A DNA stretch of 64,000 nt from Igneacidithiobacillus copahuensis (GCF_018854015.1 NZ_JAAXYO010000090.1:1-64000), one strand, 5' to 3'; shown: positions 16,615-26,186, counted from the first letter of the stretch. The notes: generated from the sequence alone by a model not told the origin. Made by a program: numbers and translations.

Positions 16615-18924
16615 ATGGCTTCCTATACTAAGAGTATGGACAAAATCGGGAGAATGGCAGTGGAAAGGAAATCCCAGGTGAATCTTCCCAAGCCACCGGC
16701 GGGTGGCTGGGGATCGGTAGAGGGTATCGTACATATCTACGGCGAGAGCTGGGCCACCCCCGCGGCGCTGGAGACCCTGGCACGCCTCAACAAGCCTGGC
16801 GGCAGCATGTGTACCTCCTGCGCCTGGCCCAAGCCGGTCAATTACCATCCCTTCGAATTCTGTGAGAATGGCGCCAAGGCGATCCTCTGGGACACCACCT
16901 CGGCACGCTGCACACCCAGATTCTGGAAGTCGCATACCGTCACCGAACTGCGTAGCTGGTCCGACCACCAACTCGAAAAGACCGGACGCCTCACGGCACC
17001 GCTGCGTTACGATCGCGAGCAGGATCGCTATGTCGAGGTCTCCTGGGACGAGGCCTATTCCGCCATCGGTCAGACCCTGCACCGTTTGCCCAGAGAACAG
17101 GTGGTATTCTACGCCTCGGGGCACGCCGGTCTGGAGGCCTCCTATCTCTACGCCTTGCTGGCCCGCGTGTATGGCAACAACAATCTGCCGCAAAGCTCCA
17201 ATATGTGTCACGAGACCACCAGCGTCGGTCTCAAGCGCGTCATTGGCTCGCCGGTAGGCACGGTAATCTGGGAAGATCTGGCCGAGGCTGACTGCTTCTT
17301 TTTCTTTGGTCAGAATCCCGGCGTGAACTCCCCCCGTTTTCTGCATCCCCTCAAGGATGCCAAAAAGCGCGGGGCCAAGGTCATCACCTTCAATCCGGTG
17401 CGGGAACAGGGTCTGGTAGCGTTTGTCGATCCCAGTAGCGTGTCGGATATGCTCAGTGGCCACGAGACGCAAATCTCCGATCAATATCATCAATTGCGTG
17501 CCGGTTCCGATATCGCTGCCCTTACTGGCCTGTGCAAGGCGGTCCTGGAGGCGGATGAAACCCAGGGTGGTACGGTCATCGATCATGCGTTCCTGGCCGA
17601 GCATACTCATGGCTTCGAAGATTTCTTCGATTTTTTGCGGGCGACGTCCTGGGCGACCATCTGTGCGGAAACCGGCTTGAGCGAGGACGCTCTGCGCGCG
17701 GCGGCGGCGGTCTACATGGCTGCCGAACGGGTGATTGGCGTATACGGCATGGGATTGACGCAGCAGGTCCATGGCTCGACGAACGTCGGCATGCTGGTTA
17801 ATTTTCTTTTGCTGCGCGGCAATATCGGCCGCCCCGGTGCCGGTTGTTGTCCAGTGCGCGGGCACTCCAATGTGCAGGGGCAACGCACGGTGGGCATCGC
17901 GGAAAAAGCGGCGCTCGTTCCCATGGACAAGCTGCGCGCCCTCTTCGACTTTGAACCGCCGCAGAAGGACGGTATGCACATTGTCGAGGTTGGTGAGGCC
18001 CTGCTACGTGGCGAGGTGGCGGCCACGATCAGCCTCGGCGGCAATCTGCTCCGGGCAATGCCCGACATTGCACGTTTGCAGGAGGTTTGGCCGCAGCAGC
18101 AGCTGACGGTGACGGTGTCGACCAAACTCAACCGCAGCCATTTGTACCCCGGCAAGGCATCTTACATCCTCCCTTGCCTGTCGCGCGTGGAGATCGATGA
18201 GCAGGCGACGGGCAATCAAACCGTGACCATTGAAGACAGCTTCTCCATGATCCACCCATCCATCGGGCACCGCGAACCGGCCTCGCCGCAGCTGCGCTCG
18301 GAGCTGGCGATTGTAGCGGGGATTGCCAAGGCGACCCTGGACCCCAATCCCAAGCTGTGCTGGGACGACTGGCAAGCAGACTATGGCCAGGTACGCGATC
18401 TGATCGCGGCTACCTACCCGGAGGACTTCCATGATTTCAACGCCCGGATTCAGAAGCCCGGAGGTTTTTGGCGGGTCAACGCGGCGCGCGAGCGGGTCTG
18501 GAAAACTCCCAGCGGCAAGGCCGAATTCACTCTGCCGGAACGCCTCAATGCCCTGGATTTTGCCGATGCACCAGGGCGCTACCGGCTCATTACCCTGCGC
18601 TCCAATGATCAGTTCAATACCACGGTCTACGGCTATTCCGATCGCTTCCGCGGCATCGAGGGTACGCGCGATGTGCTCCTCATGAACGCCGCGGATATCG
18701 CGGATGCCGGTCTGCGTCCGGGACAAAAGGTATCGCTGCTCGGTGACGCGGCGGATGAGGTAGAGCGTCGGGTGGACGGTCTGGAGCTCGTATCTTTCGA
18801 GATCCCGCGCGGTACCGTTGCCGGGTATTATCCCGAGCTGAACCCGCTGATTCCCATCTCGGAGCACGACAAGCTCTCGAAAACGCCCGCTTCCAAAGGA
18901 ATTGCGGTGCGCCTGGCATGCTGA
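16615..18924 (+). CDS. FdhF/YdeP-family molybdopterin oxidoreductase
   Basis: This 769-residue protein belongs to the formate-dehydrogenase-like branch that includes E. coli YdeP, linked to acid resistance. Cysteines C66, C69 and C83 (CTSCAWP...FEFCENGAKA) replace the usual four-Cys iron-sulfur motif, as in YdeP relatives. The molybdopterin-binding domains follow, with PQSSNMCHETTSVGL, GQNPGVNSPR and VRGHSNVQGQRTVG. The C-terminal molydopterin dinucleotide-binding domain begins near TLRSNDQFNTTVYGY. No Tat signal is seen, so it is probably cytoplasmic. The true substrate is unknown. The start is uncertain: ATG at 16615, 16636 or 16654, or GTG at 16660, the last having GGGAG in front of it. 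Confidence 0.85.
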   Translation: MASYTKSMDKIGRMAVERKSQVNLPKPPAGGWGSVEGIVHIYGESWATPAALETLARLNKPGGSMCTSCAWPKPVNYHPFEFCENGAKAILWDTTSARCTPRFWKSHTVTELRSWSDHQLEKTGRLTAPLRYDREQDRYVEVSWDEAYSAIGQTLHRLPREQVVFYASGHAGLEASYLYALLARVYGNNNLPQSSNMCHETTSVGLKRVIGSPVGTVIWEDLAEADCFFFFGQNPGVNSPRFLHPLKDAKKRGAKVITFNPVREQGLVAFVDPSSVSDMLSGHETQISDQYHQLRAGSDIAALTGLCKAVLEADETQGGTVIDHAFLAEHTHGFEDFFDFLRATSWATICAETGLSEDALRAAAAVYMAAERVIGVYGMGLTQQVHGSTNVGMLVNFLLLRGNIGRPGAGCCPVRGHSNVQGQRTVGIAEKAALVPMDKLRALFDFEPPQKDGMHIVEVGEALLRGEVAATISLGGNLLRAMPDIARLQEVWPQQQLTVTVSTKLNRSHLYPGKASYILPCLSRVEIDEQATGNQTVTIEDSFSMIHPSIGHREPASPQLRSELAIVAGIAKATLDPNPKLCWDDWQADYGQVRDLIAATYPEDFHDFNARIQKPGGFWRVNAARERVWKTPSGKAEFTLPERLNALDFADAPGRYRLITLRSNDQFNTTVYGYSDRFRGIEGTRDVLLMNAADIADAGLRPGQKVSLLGDAADEVERRVDGLELVSFEIPRGTVAGYYPELNPLIPISEHDKLSKTPASKGIAVRLAC

Positions 18925-18937
18925 TCGGACTACGATC

Positions 18938-21130
18938 TCAAAACTGATAACGGAGATCGAGATTCACCGACCGCCCCGGGCCGGGTAGCGGGATGCCATA
19001 AACAAATGGCTTCTGTCCCAGGTACACCCCGCCGAGGGGCTGGTAGTAGAGCTGGTTGAGCAGGTTTTCTAGGCGCAGACTGGCCTGCCAGGGACCGGAG
19101 CGATAGCGCGTGCCCAGTTCCAGCAGCCCGTAACCCGGCGTCTGCAGTTCATTGCGCAGGGGATCGACCCGGGTCTTGCTGGCGACCAGGGTCTCGCGCA
19201 TCCAGTTTTCCCAGTGGCCCCAGTCCTGGCGCAGGGTGAGATTGCCATTCAGTGGCATGATCCGATAGAGCGGTACGTCGAGGCTGAGATTCTCACCGCG
19301 GGTATAGGCCATCTTTCCGTCGAGGAAAAAGTCCCCCCACTGCTGGCTGCGCAGCAGCAGTGTCTGCCCTTGCAGGTTGACCCCCCAGATCAGGGCATTC
19401 TGGTTGCGGTATTGCAGGTTCACGAAACCGCTTTCTACGTTACGGTTGGCGATGGTGCAGGCGCCGCCCAAGCTCGTTGGGCAGCGCTCGACGCCGATGT
19501 AGTTCTGGATGTAATTCACATAGGGGGTGACCCGCAGATCCCAGTGGCTTTCCTCTAGGTGGAGGCTGGCGCTGATGGTGTTGCTGGTCTGGGCGCGCAG
19601 GTGCAGGTTGCCGATGTAACCGTTGCCATCCCCGGAAAAGCTATTCATGAACATCGCCATCTGGTTGCTGGACCAGGGGTAGAGCTCATAGAGACTGGGT
19701 GCCTGGACGTTGCGCGCGTAACCCAGCTCCAGGGCCGTCGCGGCAGTGGGGTGATACTGCAGAATGGCGCTGAGATCCCAGTTGCTGAAACTACGGGAGC
19801 GATCAGCGGCATTGAACTGCCCTGGCACTGAGCCCGGCATGGCCGGATTCCCATACATCATGGGGTTGTAGCCTTGCACCGGCCCGCTGTTCATGTCTAC
19901 CGCAGCGAAACGCAGGCCCAGGCGGCTCATCCACTCCGGACTCCAATGGTGCGACCAATCGGCAAAGGCGTCGTAGTGATTCTGCCGACCATCGCGGATA
20001 TTCCAGAAGGTATCCGGGCCCATCATCCGGTTGCTCGGCACTGGCGTCCACCAATCGTTCAGGTGATAGCGTGCAACCTCGATGCCGGTACGCAGCAGGT
20101 CCTGTGGGCTGAGATCCAGCCCGAACTCCAGACGCAGACCATTTTTTACTCCCTGAGTATACATGGGCATCTCTGGTGCCATAGCGGTGATTTTGTCCGG
20201 CAGGAAATTCATCTCGTGTTGGATGAGAACATTGTAGACTCGGGCATCGACAAAGCCCCAGTGAAAGCCGCCGCGATAGTGCAGATTGAAACTGGTCTGC
20301 TGGTTATCGGTCAGATCCATACGCACATTGGGGTAGCCCTCATAGGGAATGTGCTGGTGACTGATGCGCAGCGTGAGCTCTTGGGTATTCCAACGGCCAG
20401 CCAGGGTCACGCTCTGGTTTTCGCTGCGGAAGGCGCTGGAGCCCACGGTTTTTGCCGGAATACTGGATGTCGCGGCTTTGAATCCCTTAGCCGCCTGATA
20501 ATTGTCACCCTGGCTGAGACTGCCGGCATACTGAATGGAAAAATGCGGCGTGGCGCCATATACGGAGAGATTTTCTCCATGAATATCACCATTGCTTTGA
20601 TAGAAGGCGCCAACGCTGCCGCCATAGGTATATTTCTGTGTTGGGCTGGCAAAGATGGGCGCTGTTGCGGAAACCAGGATCGTGCCCCCCATGGCGTTGT
20701 CGCTGACACTTACCGGCGCCACCGTGGGGTAGACTTCGATTTTGCCGATCTGACTGGACGGCAGATACGACAGGGGCGGGATCATCTGGTTGGGGCAGGC
20801 ATTCGGGATCGAGATGCCGTCCACCCGCAAATTGAGATTATCGCTCGCCAGGCCATTCAGATAGGGCAAGGCAGAGACGCCACCTGAGGCGACACTCTGT
20901 GCGCCGCTCACAAAGTCGAGCAGGTGGCTGCTGTCGGCACCACTGGCGGGGTGCGTGAATGTTTCCGTCTGTTGCCCGATTTCAGCGCTGTTGTGCACCT
21001 GTACCTGTACCAGGAGAGGAGTGGGGTCGATATTGCTGGGCTCGGCGGCTTCCGCGTCGGCCGGTACGCTCGTCGTAATCATCGCCAGATACATCGCAAA
21101 TCTGAGTTTTTTTAAGATCATGTTGCTCAC
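18938..21130 (-). CDS. TonB-dependent receptor, probably copper-type (OprC-like)
   Basis: This 730-residue outer-membrane protein has an N-terminal signal peptide (cleavage near ADAEA), a plug domain with LRVDGISIPNACPNQMIPPLSYL, IGKIEVYPTVAPVSVSDNAMGG, and a long beta-barrel ending in the aromatic YQF. The plug region resembles the TonB-dependent copper receptors (OprC/NosA type), which have a Cys/Met metal site. Several Met-rich barrel loops (PEMPMY, NRMMGPD, YNPMMYGNPAMPG, NQMAMFM) support copper over iron-siderophore transport, and copA is nearby. A shine-dalgarno GGAG precedes the ATG. The AT-rich 212-base gap to adhC must hold promoters for both directions, but I see no confident operator in it. 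Confidence 0.8.
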   Translation of the reverse strand: MSNMILKKLRFAMYLAMITTSVPADAEAAEPSNIDPTPLLVQVQVHNSAEIGQQTETFTHPASGADSSHLLDFVSGAQSVASGGVSALPYLNGLASDNLNLRVDGISIPNACPNQMIPPLSYLPSSQIGKIEVYPTVAPVSVSDNAMGGTILVSATAPIFASPTQKYTYGGSVGAFYQSNGDIHGENLSVYGATPHFSIQYAGSLSQGDNYQAAKGFKAATSSIPAKTVGSSAFRSENQSVTLAGRWNTQELTLRISHQHIPYEGYPNVRMDLTDNQQTSFNLHYRGGFHWGFVDARVYNVLIQHEMNFLPDKITAMAPEMPMYTQGVKNGLRLEFGLDLSPQDLLRTGIEVARYHLNDWWTPVPSNRMMGPDTFWNIRDGRQNHYDAFADWSHHWSPEWMSRLGLRFAAVDMNSGPVQGYNPMMYGNPAMPGSVPGQFNAADRSRSFSNWDLSAILQYHPTAATALELGYARNVQAPSLYELYPWSSNQMAMFMNSFSGDGNGYIGNLHLRAQTSNTISASLHLEESHWDLRVTPYVNYIQNYIGVERCPTSLGGACTIANRNVESGFVNLQYRNQNALIWGVNLQGQTLLLRSQQWGDFFLDGKMAYTRGENLSLDVPLYRIMPLNGNLTLRQDWGHWENWMRETLVASKTRVDPLRNELQTPGYGLLELGTRYRSGPWQASLRLENLLNQLYYQPLGGVYLGQKPFVYGIPLPGPGRSVNLDLRYQF

Positions 21131-21342
21131 TCCAAGGTTTTCTGCATGATCTATTGGAGGTGATATTTTGGCGAATGGAATGTTTTAATTTGTGCTTAAG
21201 ACAAGATTATCCATAAAGTAAAATTTCCATTTTATAGTTAATAAATAGCTATATTCTGATACATCGGTTTTTTTCGGACGAAGTTTGCCAAGCTTACATA
21301 CCGGATGGTATCTTTCTGTCATTCCTTGACTTCGGAGATCCC

Positions 21343-22452
21343 ATGGACGTTCGTGCAGCCGTAGCCTTCGCCTCCCAGCAGCCTCTTTCCATCGAAACCG
21401 TGCAATTGGAAGGACCCAAAAGCGGCGAGGTGCTGATCGAAATCAAGGCCACGGGCGTCTGCCATACCGACGCCTACACCCTCTCCGGGGCCGATCCGGA
21501 AGGGCTCTTCCCCGCCATCCTCGGCCACGAAGGGGCAGGGGTGGTGGTCGAGGTCGGGCCCAATGTGCGTTCGCTCAAGCCGGGTGACCACGTCATCCCT
21601 CTCTACACCCCGGAATGTCGTGAGTGTGAGTATTGCCTCAACCCCAAAACCAATCTCTGTCAGGCCATCCGTCCGACCCAGGGCAAGGGCTTGATGCCCG
21701 ACGGTACCAGTCGCTTCTCACTGAATGGCAAAATGCTGCATCACTACATGGGCACATCTACCTTTGCCAATTACACAGTGTTGCCGGAGATTGCCGTAGC
21801 CAAGATTCGCGAGGATGCCCCTTTCGAAAAGGTTTGTTACATCGGTTGTGGCGTGACCACGGGTATCGGCGCGGTGGTTTTTACCGCCAAGGTGGAGGCC
21901 GGCAGCAAGGTGGTGGTTTTTGGTCTGGGCGGCATTGGCCTGAACGTCATCCAGGGAGCGCGGATGGTCGGCGCGGACATGATCGTTGGTGTCGACGTCA
22001 ATCCCGGCAAGCGCGCTTTGGCTGAAAAATTTGGGATGACCCATTTCGTCAACCCCAAGGAAGTCGAGGGCGATCTGGTTTCCTACCTGGTGGGCTTGAC
22101 CGGCGGTGGAGCGGATTACACCTTCGAGTGTGTGGGGAATACGCAGTTGATGCGTCAGGCTCTGGAGTGCGCGCACAAGGGCTGGGGTACCTCGGTGATC
22201 ATCGGCGTGGCGGGTGCCGGCGAGGAAATCAGCACCCGGCCTTTTCAGCTGGTGACCGGACGCAACTGGCGCGGCTCGGCCTTCGGGGGTGCGCGCGGGC
22301 GTACCGATGTGCCGAAGATCGTCGATTGGTACATGGATGGCAAGATCAATATCGACGACCTCATCACCCATGTGATGCCGCTTGAACAGATCAATGAGGC
22401 CTTCGACCTCATGCACGAAGGCAAGTCGATTCGCAGCGTCATTACCTTCTGA
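21343..22452 (+). CDS. adhC: S-(hydroxymethyl)glutathione dehydrogenase / class III alcohol dehydrogenase
   Basis: This cytoplasmic zinc enzyme oxidises the glutathione adduct of formaldehyde to S-formylglutathione with NAD+. The catalytic zinc ligands lie in GVCHTDAYTLSG and GHEGAGVV. The structural zinc Cys cluster ECRECEYCLNPKTNLC is present, and VVFGLGGIGLNVIQGA is the NAD fold. The 369 residues are the family norm. GGAG lies 5 bases before the ATG. It pairs with the S-formylglutathione hydrolase 5 bases downstream, giving a two-gene formaldehyde detoxification operon. Confidence 0.95.
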   Translation: MDVRAAVAFASQQPLSIETVQLEGPKSGEVLIEIKATGVCHTDAYTLSGADPEGLFPAILGHEGAGVVVEVGPNVRSLKPGDHVIPLYTPECRECEYCLNPKTNLCQAIRPTQGKGLMPDGTSRFSLNGKMLHHYMGTSTFANYTVLPEIAVAKIREDAPFEKVCYIGCGVTTGIGAVVFTAKVEAGSKVVVFGLGGIGLNVIQGARMVGADMIVGVDVNPGKRALAEKFGMTHFVNPKEVEGDLVSYLVGLTGGGADYTFECVGNTQLMRQALECAHKGWGTSVIIGVAGAGEEISTRPFQLVTGRNWRGSAFGGARGRTDVPKIVDWYMDGKINIDDLITHVMPLEQINEAFDLMHEGKSIRSVITF

Positions 22453-22457
22453 GGGCG

Positions 22458-23303
22458 ATGATGGAGCTCGAATGTGTTGCCGAAAATCGCTGCTTTGCCG
22501 GCAGCGTCAGGCGCTTTCGTCATTTCTCCAATGCTTGTCAGACGCCCATGCGCTTTGCAGTCTACTTGCCGCCGCAGGCACAGAAAGAGCGGCTGCCCGT
22601 GCTGTATTACCTCGCTGGCCTCACCTGCACCGAGGAAACCTTTCTCATCAAGGCGGGCGCCCAGCGTTGGGCTGCCGAGCTGGGGCTGATCCTGGTGGCG
22701 CCGGATACCAGCCCGCGCGAGGCGCGTCTGCCCGGTGATGATGCCCATTGGGATTTTGGTATGGGTGCGGGTTTTTATTTGCGTGCTGCGCAGGCCCCCT
22801 GGCAGCAGCACTACCAGATGTATGACTATGTGACCGAGGAACTACCCGCTCTCCTGGCGCAGGAGTTTTCCGTGGATGCGACGCGGGCGAGCATCATGGG
22901 CCACTCCATGGGTGGGCATGGCGCGTTGATCTGTGCCCTGCGCGAACCGCAGCGCTATCGTTCCGTTTCGGCTTTTGCTCCCGTCTCGGCTCCCGGCCAG
23001 GTGCCTTGGGGAGAGAAGGCCTTCACCGGTTATCTCGGGGAAGATCGCCAAGCTTGGGCGGAATGGGATGCCAGCAGATTGGTGCTGCGCCAAAGATTCC
23101 CGGGAGAAATTTTGGTGGATCAAGGCTTGGCCGATCCCTTTTTGAAAGAACAGCTGCGGCCGGAGATTTTTTCTGCCGCCTGCGCGGAGGCCGGGCAGCC
23201 GCTCCGCTATCGCGAACACGCTGGTTATGACCACAGTTATTATTTTATCTCCAGCTTTATGGAAGAGCACCTGCGGCACCACGCGGCGGCGCTACAGGTG
23301 TGA
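22458..23303 (+). CDS. fghA: S-formylglutathione hydrolase
   Basis: This alpha/beta-hydrolase splits S-formylglutathione to formate and glutathione, the second step after AdhC. The nucleophile elbow GHSMGGHG, the segment DQGLADPFL and the catalytic His in GYDHSYYF make up the triad region. CTEETFLIKAGAQ is a family signature. The length of 281 residues is normal. Two adjacent ATGs (22458 and 22461) are possible starts. Formate made here could in principle feed an oxidoreductase, but no link to the YdeP-like protein is shown. Confidence 0.93.
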   Translation: MMELECVAENRCFAGSVRRFRHFSNACQTPMRFAVYLPPQAQKERLPVLYYLAGLTCTEETFLIKAGAQRWAAELGLILVAPDTSPREARLPGDDAHWDFGMGAGFYLRAAQAPWQQHYQMYDYVTEELPALLAQEFSVDATRASIMGHSMGGHGALICALREPQRYRSVSAFAPVSAPGQVPWGEKAFTGYLGEDRQAWAEWDASRLVLRQRFPGEILVDQGLADPFLKEQLRPEIFSAACAEAGQPLRYREHAGYDHSYYFISSFMEEHLRHHAAALQV

Positions 23304-23340
23304 GCTTGTCTCTTCACCAGGCTCGGCATTCTCCGTTTAC

Positions 23341-23449
23341 GGGACCGGTTCTGGAAACGACCCGCAGTCCCCTGACGGTCTGATTGACCAGACCGACCTT
23401 GAAACGCTTTCACTTCGGTTTCAATGACCGCGATCCTGTGAAACAGATC
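23341..23449 (+). other. Intergenic stretch with four consecutive hairpins, possible structured RNA
   Basis: Between fghA and prfB (278 bases without a gene) four stem-loops follow one another. The first is GGGAC...GTCCC with an inner GGTT/GACC stem. The second is CGGTCTG-N6-CAGACCG (perfect, 23376-23395). The third is TTGAAAC-N12-GTTTCAA (perfect, 23399-23424). The fourth is GAT(C)CTG-TGAAA-CAGATC. None is followed by a T-run, so they are not ordinary terminators. I cannot match the region to a known RNA family. It could be a small RNA or a structured leader of prfB. Confidence 0.35.
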
Positions 23450-23466
23450 CGTGCCTTCGGATAGCA

Positions 23467-23492
23467 GATGTTTCTCGGTGATGTTTCTCGGT
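23467..23492. repeat. 13-base perfect tandem duplication
   Basis: The sequence GATGTTTCTCGGT occurs twice back to back, upstream of prfB and just after the hairpin series. It may be a replication slip or part of a leader; no coding role is seen. Confidence 0.8.
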
Positions 23493-23581
23493 GCTGGTCG
23501 TTAGAGCAATCTTTGCGCATACTATGCGCCTTTGGCGCCAGGCAGATCATGGTCTGGAGTCTCACGAGACAAGGATTTGCG

Positions 23582-24680
23582 ATGCGTGAAGTGAATGAGA
23601 TGCGCGCCCTGCGCGACGATCTCCAGGCCCGGTTGGACGGCCTGAGGGGGTATCTTTGACCTCGAAGAAAAGCGGGGCCGATTAGAAGAAGTCGGGCGGG
23701 AGCTCGAGGATCCCGCGATCTGGAACCAGCCGGAGAAGGCACAGGAACTGGGGCGGGAGCGTGCCAGCCTGGAGGCCATCGTGCGGCCGATGGATGAGCT
23801 CGCCACCAAGGTCGCCGACAGCGCTGAGATGCTGGAACTGGCTCTGGGCGAAAATGACGCGGAGCTTCTGGCAGCCGTCGATGCCGATCTCGATCAGGCC
23901 CTGGCAGCGGTGGAAAAGCTGGAATTTCAGCGGATGTTCTCTGGCCCCCATGATGCCGCTGACTGTTTCGTCGACATCCAGGCAGGTGCCGGTGGCACCG
24001 AGGCGCAAGACTGGGCGGAAATGATTCTGCGCATGTACCTGCGTTGGGCGGAGGCGCATGGGTTCGCCGCCGAGCTGGTGGAAGTCTCGGAAGGAGAGGT
24101 GGCAGGGATCAAATCGGCGAGTATCCACGTAAAAGGCGATCATGCCTTCGGCTGGCTGCGCACGGAAACCGGAGTCCATCGTCTGGTGCGCAAGTCGCCC
24201 TTCGATTCCGGTAATCGGCGGCACACCAGTTTTGCCAGTATCTTTATCTATCCCGAGATCGACGACAGCTTTGAAATCGATATCAATCCCGCCGATCTGA
24301 AGACCGACACCTATCGCGCCAGCGGCGCTGGCGGTCAGCACATCAACAAGACCGACTCGGCGGTGCGTATCACGCACGTGCCGACGGGTATCGTGGTGGC
24401 CTGCCAGACCGATCGTTCGCAGCACAAGAACCGCGCCGAGGCGATGCGCATGTTGCGCTCCAAGCTGTACGAGATGGAGCTGAAAAAGCGCGAAGCGGAA
24501 AAGCAGGCGTTGGAGGAGAGTAAGAGCGATATCGGCTGGGGGCATCAGATCCGCTCCTATGTACTCGACCAGTCACGGATCAAAGATCTGCGTACCAGTG
24601 TCGAAGTGGGCGATACGCAAAAGGTGCTCGATGGTGGTCTGGATATTTTCATCGAGGCGGCCCTGAAGGCCGGACTCTGA
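23582..24680 (+). CDS. prfB: Peptide chain release factor 2, programmed +1 frameshift
   Basis: RF2 ends translation at UGA and UAA. The gene is read in two frames: 25 codons from ATG 23582 up to CTT, then TGA at 23657-23659. A +1 shift there resumes with GAC at 23658 and gives 340 more codons, 365 residues in total, the E. coli length. The protein carries the SPF anticodon-mimic (VRKSPFDSG) and the GGQ loop (SGAGGQHINKTDSAVR). Low RF2 slows UGA reading and favours the shift, so the protein controls its own level. It lies just before lysS, as in many proteobacteria. A hairpin GCGCAT-ACT-ATGCGC lies some 50 bases upstream of the ATG. Confidence 0.97.
23644..23660 (+). promoter_or_regulatory. 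Programmed +1 frameshift element of prfB
   Basis: An internal Shine-Dalgarno-like run (GAGGGGG) lies three bases before CTT-TGA-C, which is the classical RF2 slip site. The ribosome slips from CTT to TTT, skipping one base. Confidence 0.95.
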
Positions 24681-24701
24681 GGCAGGGAACGAGGACAAGG
24701 C

Positions 24702-26186
24702 ATGGAAGAGCGGAACGATCAGATGCAGGTGCGCTGGGAGAAGCTGCAGCGCTGGCGCGAGGGTGGCCGCGCCTATCCCAATGCCTTCCGGCGCGATGCC
24801 GAGGCCGGCGATCTGCAACGGCGCTGTGCCGATATGGACGCCGCAGCGCTCGAGCAGGAGCCGATCAGCGCCCGCCTGGGTGGACGCCTGATGACGCGGC
24901 GGGTGATGGGCAAGGCGAGCTTTGCCGATCTCCAGGATGGCAGCGGCCGCCTGCAGCTCTTTCTCAGCCGCGATGAGCTGGGCGAGGGTGCCTACGCGCA
25001 GTTCAAGGAACTCGATCTGGGCGACGTGATCGGGGTCGAGGGGACGCTGTTCCGCACCAAGGCGGGCGAGTTGAGCCTGCGCGTGCATTTCCTGCAGTTG
25101 CTGGCCAAGGCCCTGCGCCCTCTGCCCGAAAAATGGCATGGTCTGAGCGATGCCGAAACCCGCTTTCGCCAGCGCTACGTGGACCTCATCGTTACCGAGC
25201 AGGCGCGGCGCACCTTCCAGATCCGTTCGGCGACGGTGGCGGCGTTGCGTCAGGGGCTCTCGGCGGCGCGCTTTACTGAGGTCGAGACGCCGATGATGCA
25301 GCCGATCCCTGGTGGCGCGACGGCCAAGCCCTTCGTCACCCACCACCATGCCCTCGATATGACCCTCTATCTGCGTATCGCCCCCGAGCTCTATCTGAAG
25401 CGGCTGGTGGTCGGCGGTGTCGAACGCGTCTTTGAGATCAATCGCAATTTCCGCAACGAGGGCATCTCCACCCGCCACAATCCCGAGTTCACCATGCTCG
25501 AATGGTACGAGGCCTATGCCGATTATCACATCGCCATGGATCGCACGGAGCAGCTGATTCGTGCAGCAGCACAGGCCGCATTGGGGCAGACGAAGATCGT
25601 CTATCAGGGGCAGGAGATCGACCTGGGGAGCGCCTTCGCGCGCTTGAGCGTGGCCGAGGCCGTGCGGGCCTACAACCCGGATCTGCGCGCAAAGAATCTG
25701 CGCGATCCCGAAGTCCTGGCGGCAAAATTGCAGGAACTGGGGATGCCGGTGCAGGCGGGCTGGGGCTGGGGAAAGCGCCTCATCGAGATCTTCGAAAAGA
25801 CCGTGGAAACGCAACTGCAACAGCCCACCTTCATCATTGAATACCCAACGGAAGTCAGCCCCTTGGCGCGCGCCAATGACGCCGATCCCGAAGTCACCGA
25901 CCGCTTCGAGCTCTTCATTGCCGGGCGCGAACTGGCCAACGGGTTCTCCGAGCTCAACGATCCGGAAGATCAGGCCGAGCGCTTTCAGGCCCAGGTCCTG
26001 GCCAAGGAGGCCGGTGACGACGAGGCGATGTTCTACGATCACGACTATATCCGTGCGCTGGAGTATGGCATGCCGCCCACTGCCGGGGTGGGCATGGGCA
26101 TCGACCGCCTGGTGATGCTCCTGGCCGACCAGCCCAGCATCCGCGAGGTTATCCTCTTTCCCCATTTGCGGCCCGAGCAGGCATGA
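24702..26186 (+). CDS. lysS: Lysyl-tRNA synthetase, class II
   Basis: This enzyme charges tRNA-Lys. The N-terminal OB-fold anticodon-binding domain spans about residues 50-150 (RVMGKASFADLQDGSGRLQLFL). The catalytic domain has class II motif 1 near FTEVETPMMQPIPGGATAKPF, motif 2 FRNEGISTRHNPEFTMLE, and motif 3 GVGMGIDRLVMLL. The 494 residues are normal. It starts 21 bases after prfB, in line with the common prfB-lysS pair, and its stop overlaps the next start (ATGA). Confidence 0.96.
   Translation: MEERNDQMQVRWEKLQRWREGGRAYPNAFRRDAEAGDLQRRCADMDAAALEQEPISARLGGRLMTRRVMGKASFADLQDGSGRLQLFLSRDELGEGAYAQFKELDLGDVIGVEGTLFRTKAGELSLRVHFLQLLAKALRPLPEKWHGLSDAETRFRQRYVDLIVTEQARRTFQIRSATVAALRQGLSAARFTEVETPMMQPIPGGATAKPFVTHHHALDMTLYLRIAPELYLKRLVVGGVERVFEINRNFRNEGISTRHNPEFTMLEWYEAYADYHIAMDRTEQLIRAAAQAALGQTKIVYQGQEIDLGSAFARLSVAEAVRAYNPDLRAKNLRDPEVLAAKLQELGMPVQAGWGWGKRLIEIFEKTVETQLQQPTFIIEYPTEVSPLARANDADPEVTDRFELFIAGRELANGFSELNDPEDQAERFQAQVLAKEAGDDEAMFYDHDYIRALEYGMPPTAGVGMGIDRLVMLLADQPSIREVILFPHLRPEQA

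Noticed and set aside
21131..21342. A metal operator in the gap between the TonB receptor and adhC
   Set aside because: The region is AT-rich but I found no good Fur, Zur or CueR match; claiming one would be guesswork.
23301..23581. tRNA, 6S or SRP RNA between fghA and prfB
   Set aside because: No cloverleaf with CCA end or TPsiC pattern, no SRP GGAA/GCAG core, and no long 6S-type rod; only an unassigned hairpin series remains.
24573..26165. 530-codon minus-strand frame opposite lysS
   Set aside because: It is a mirror of lysS codon bias; the plus strand carries all class II synthetase motifs.
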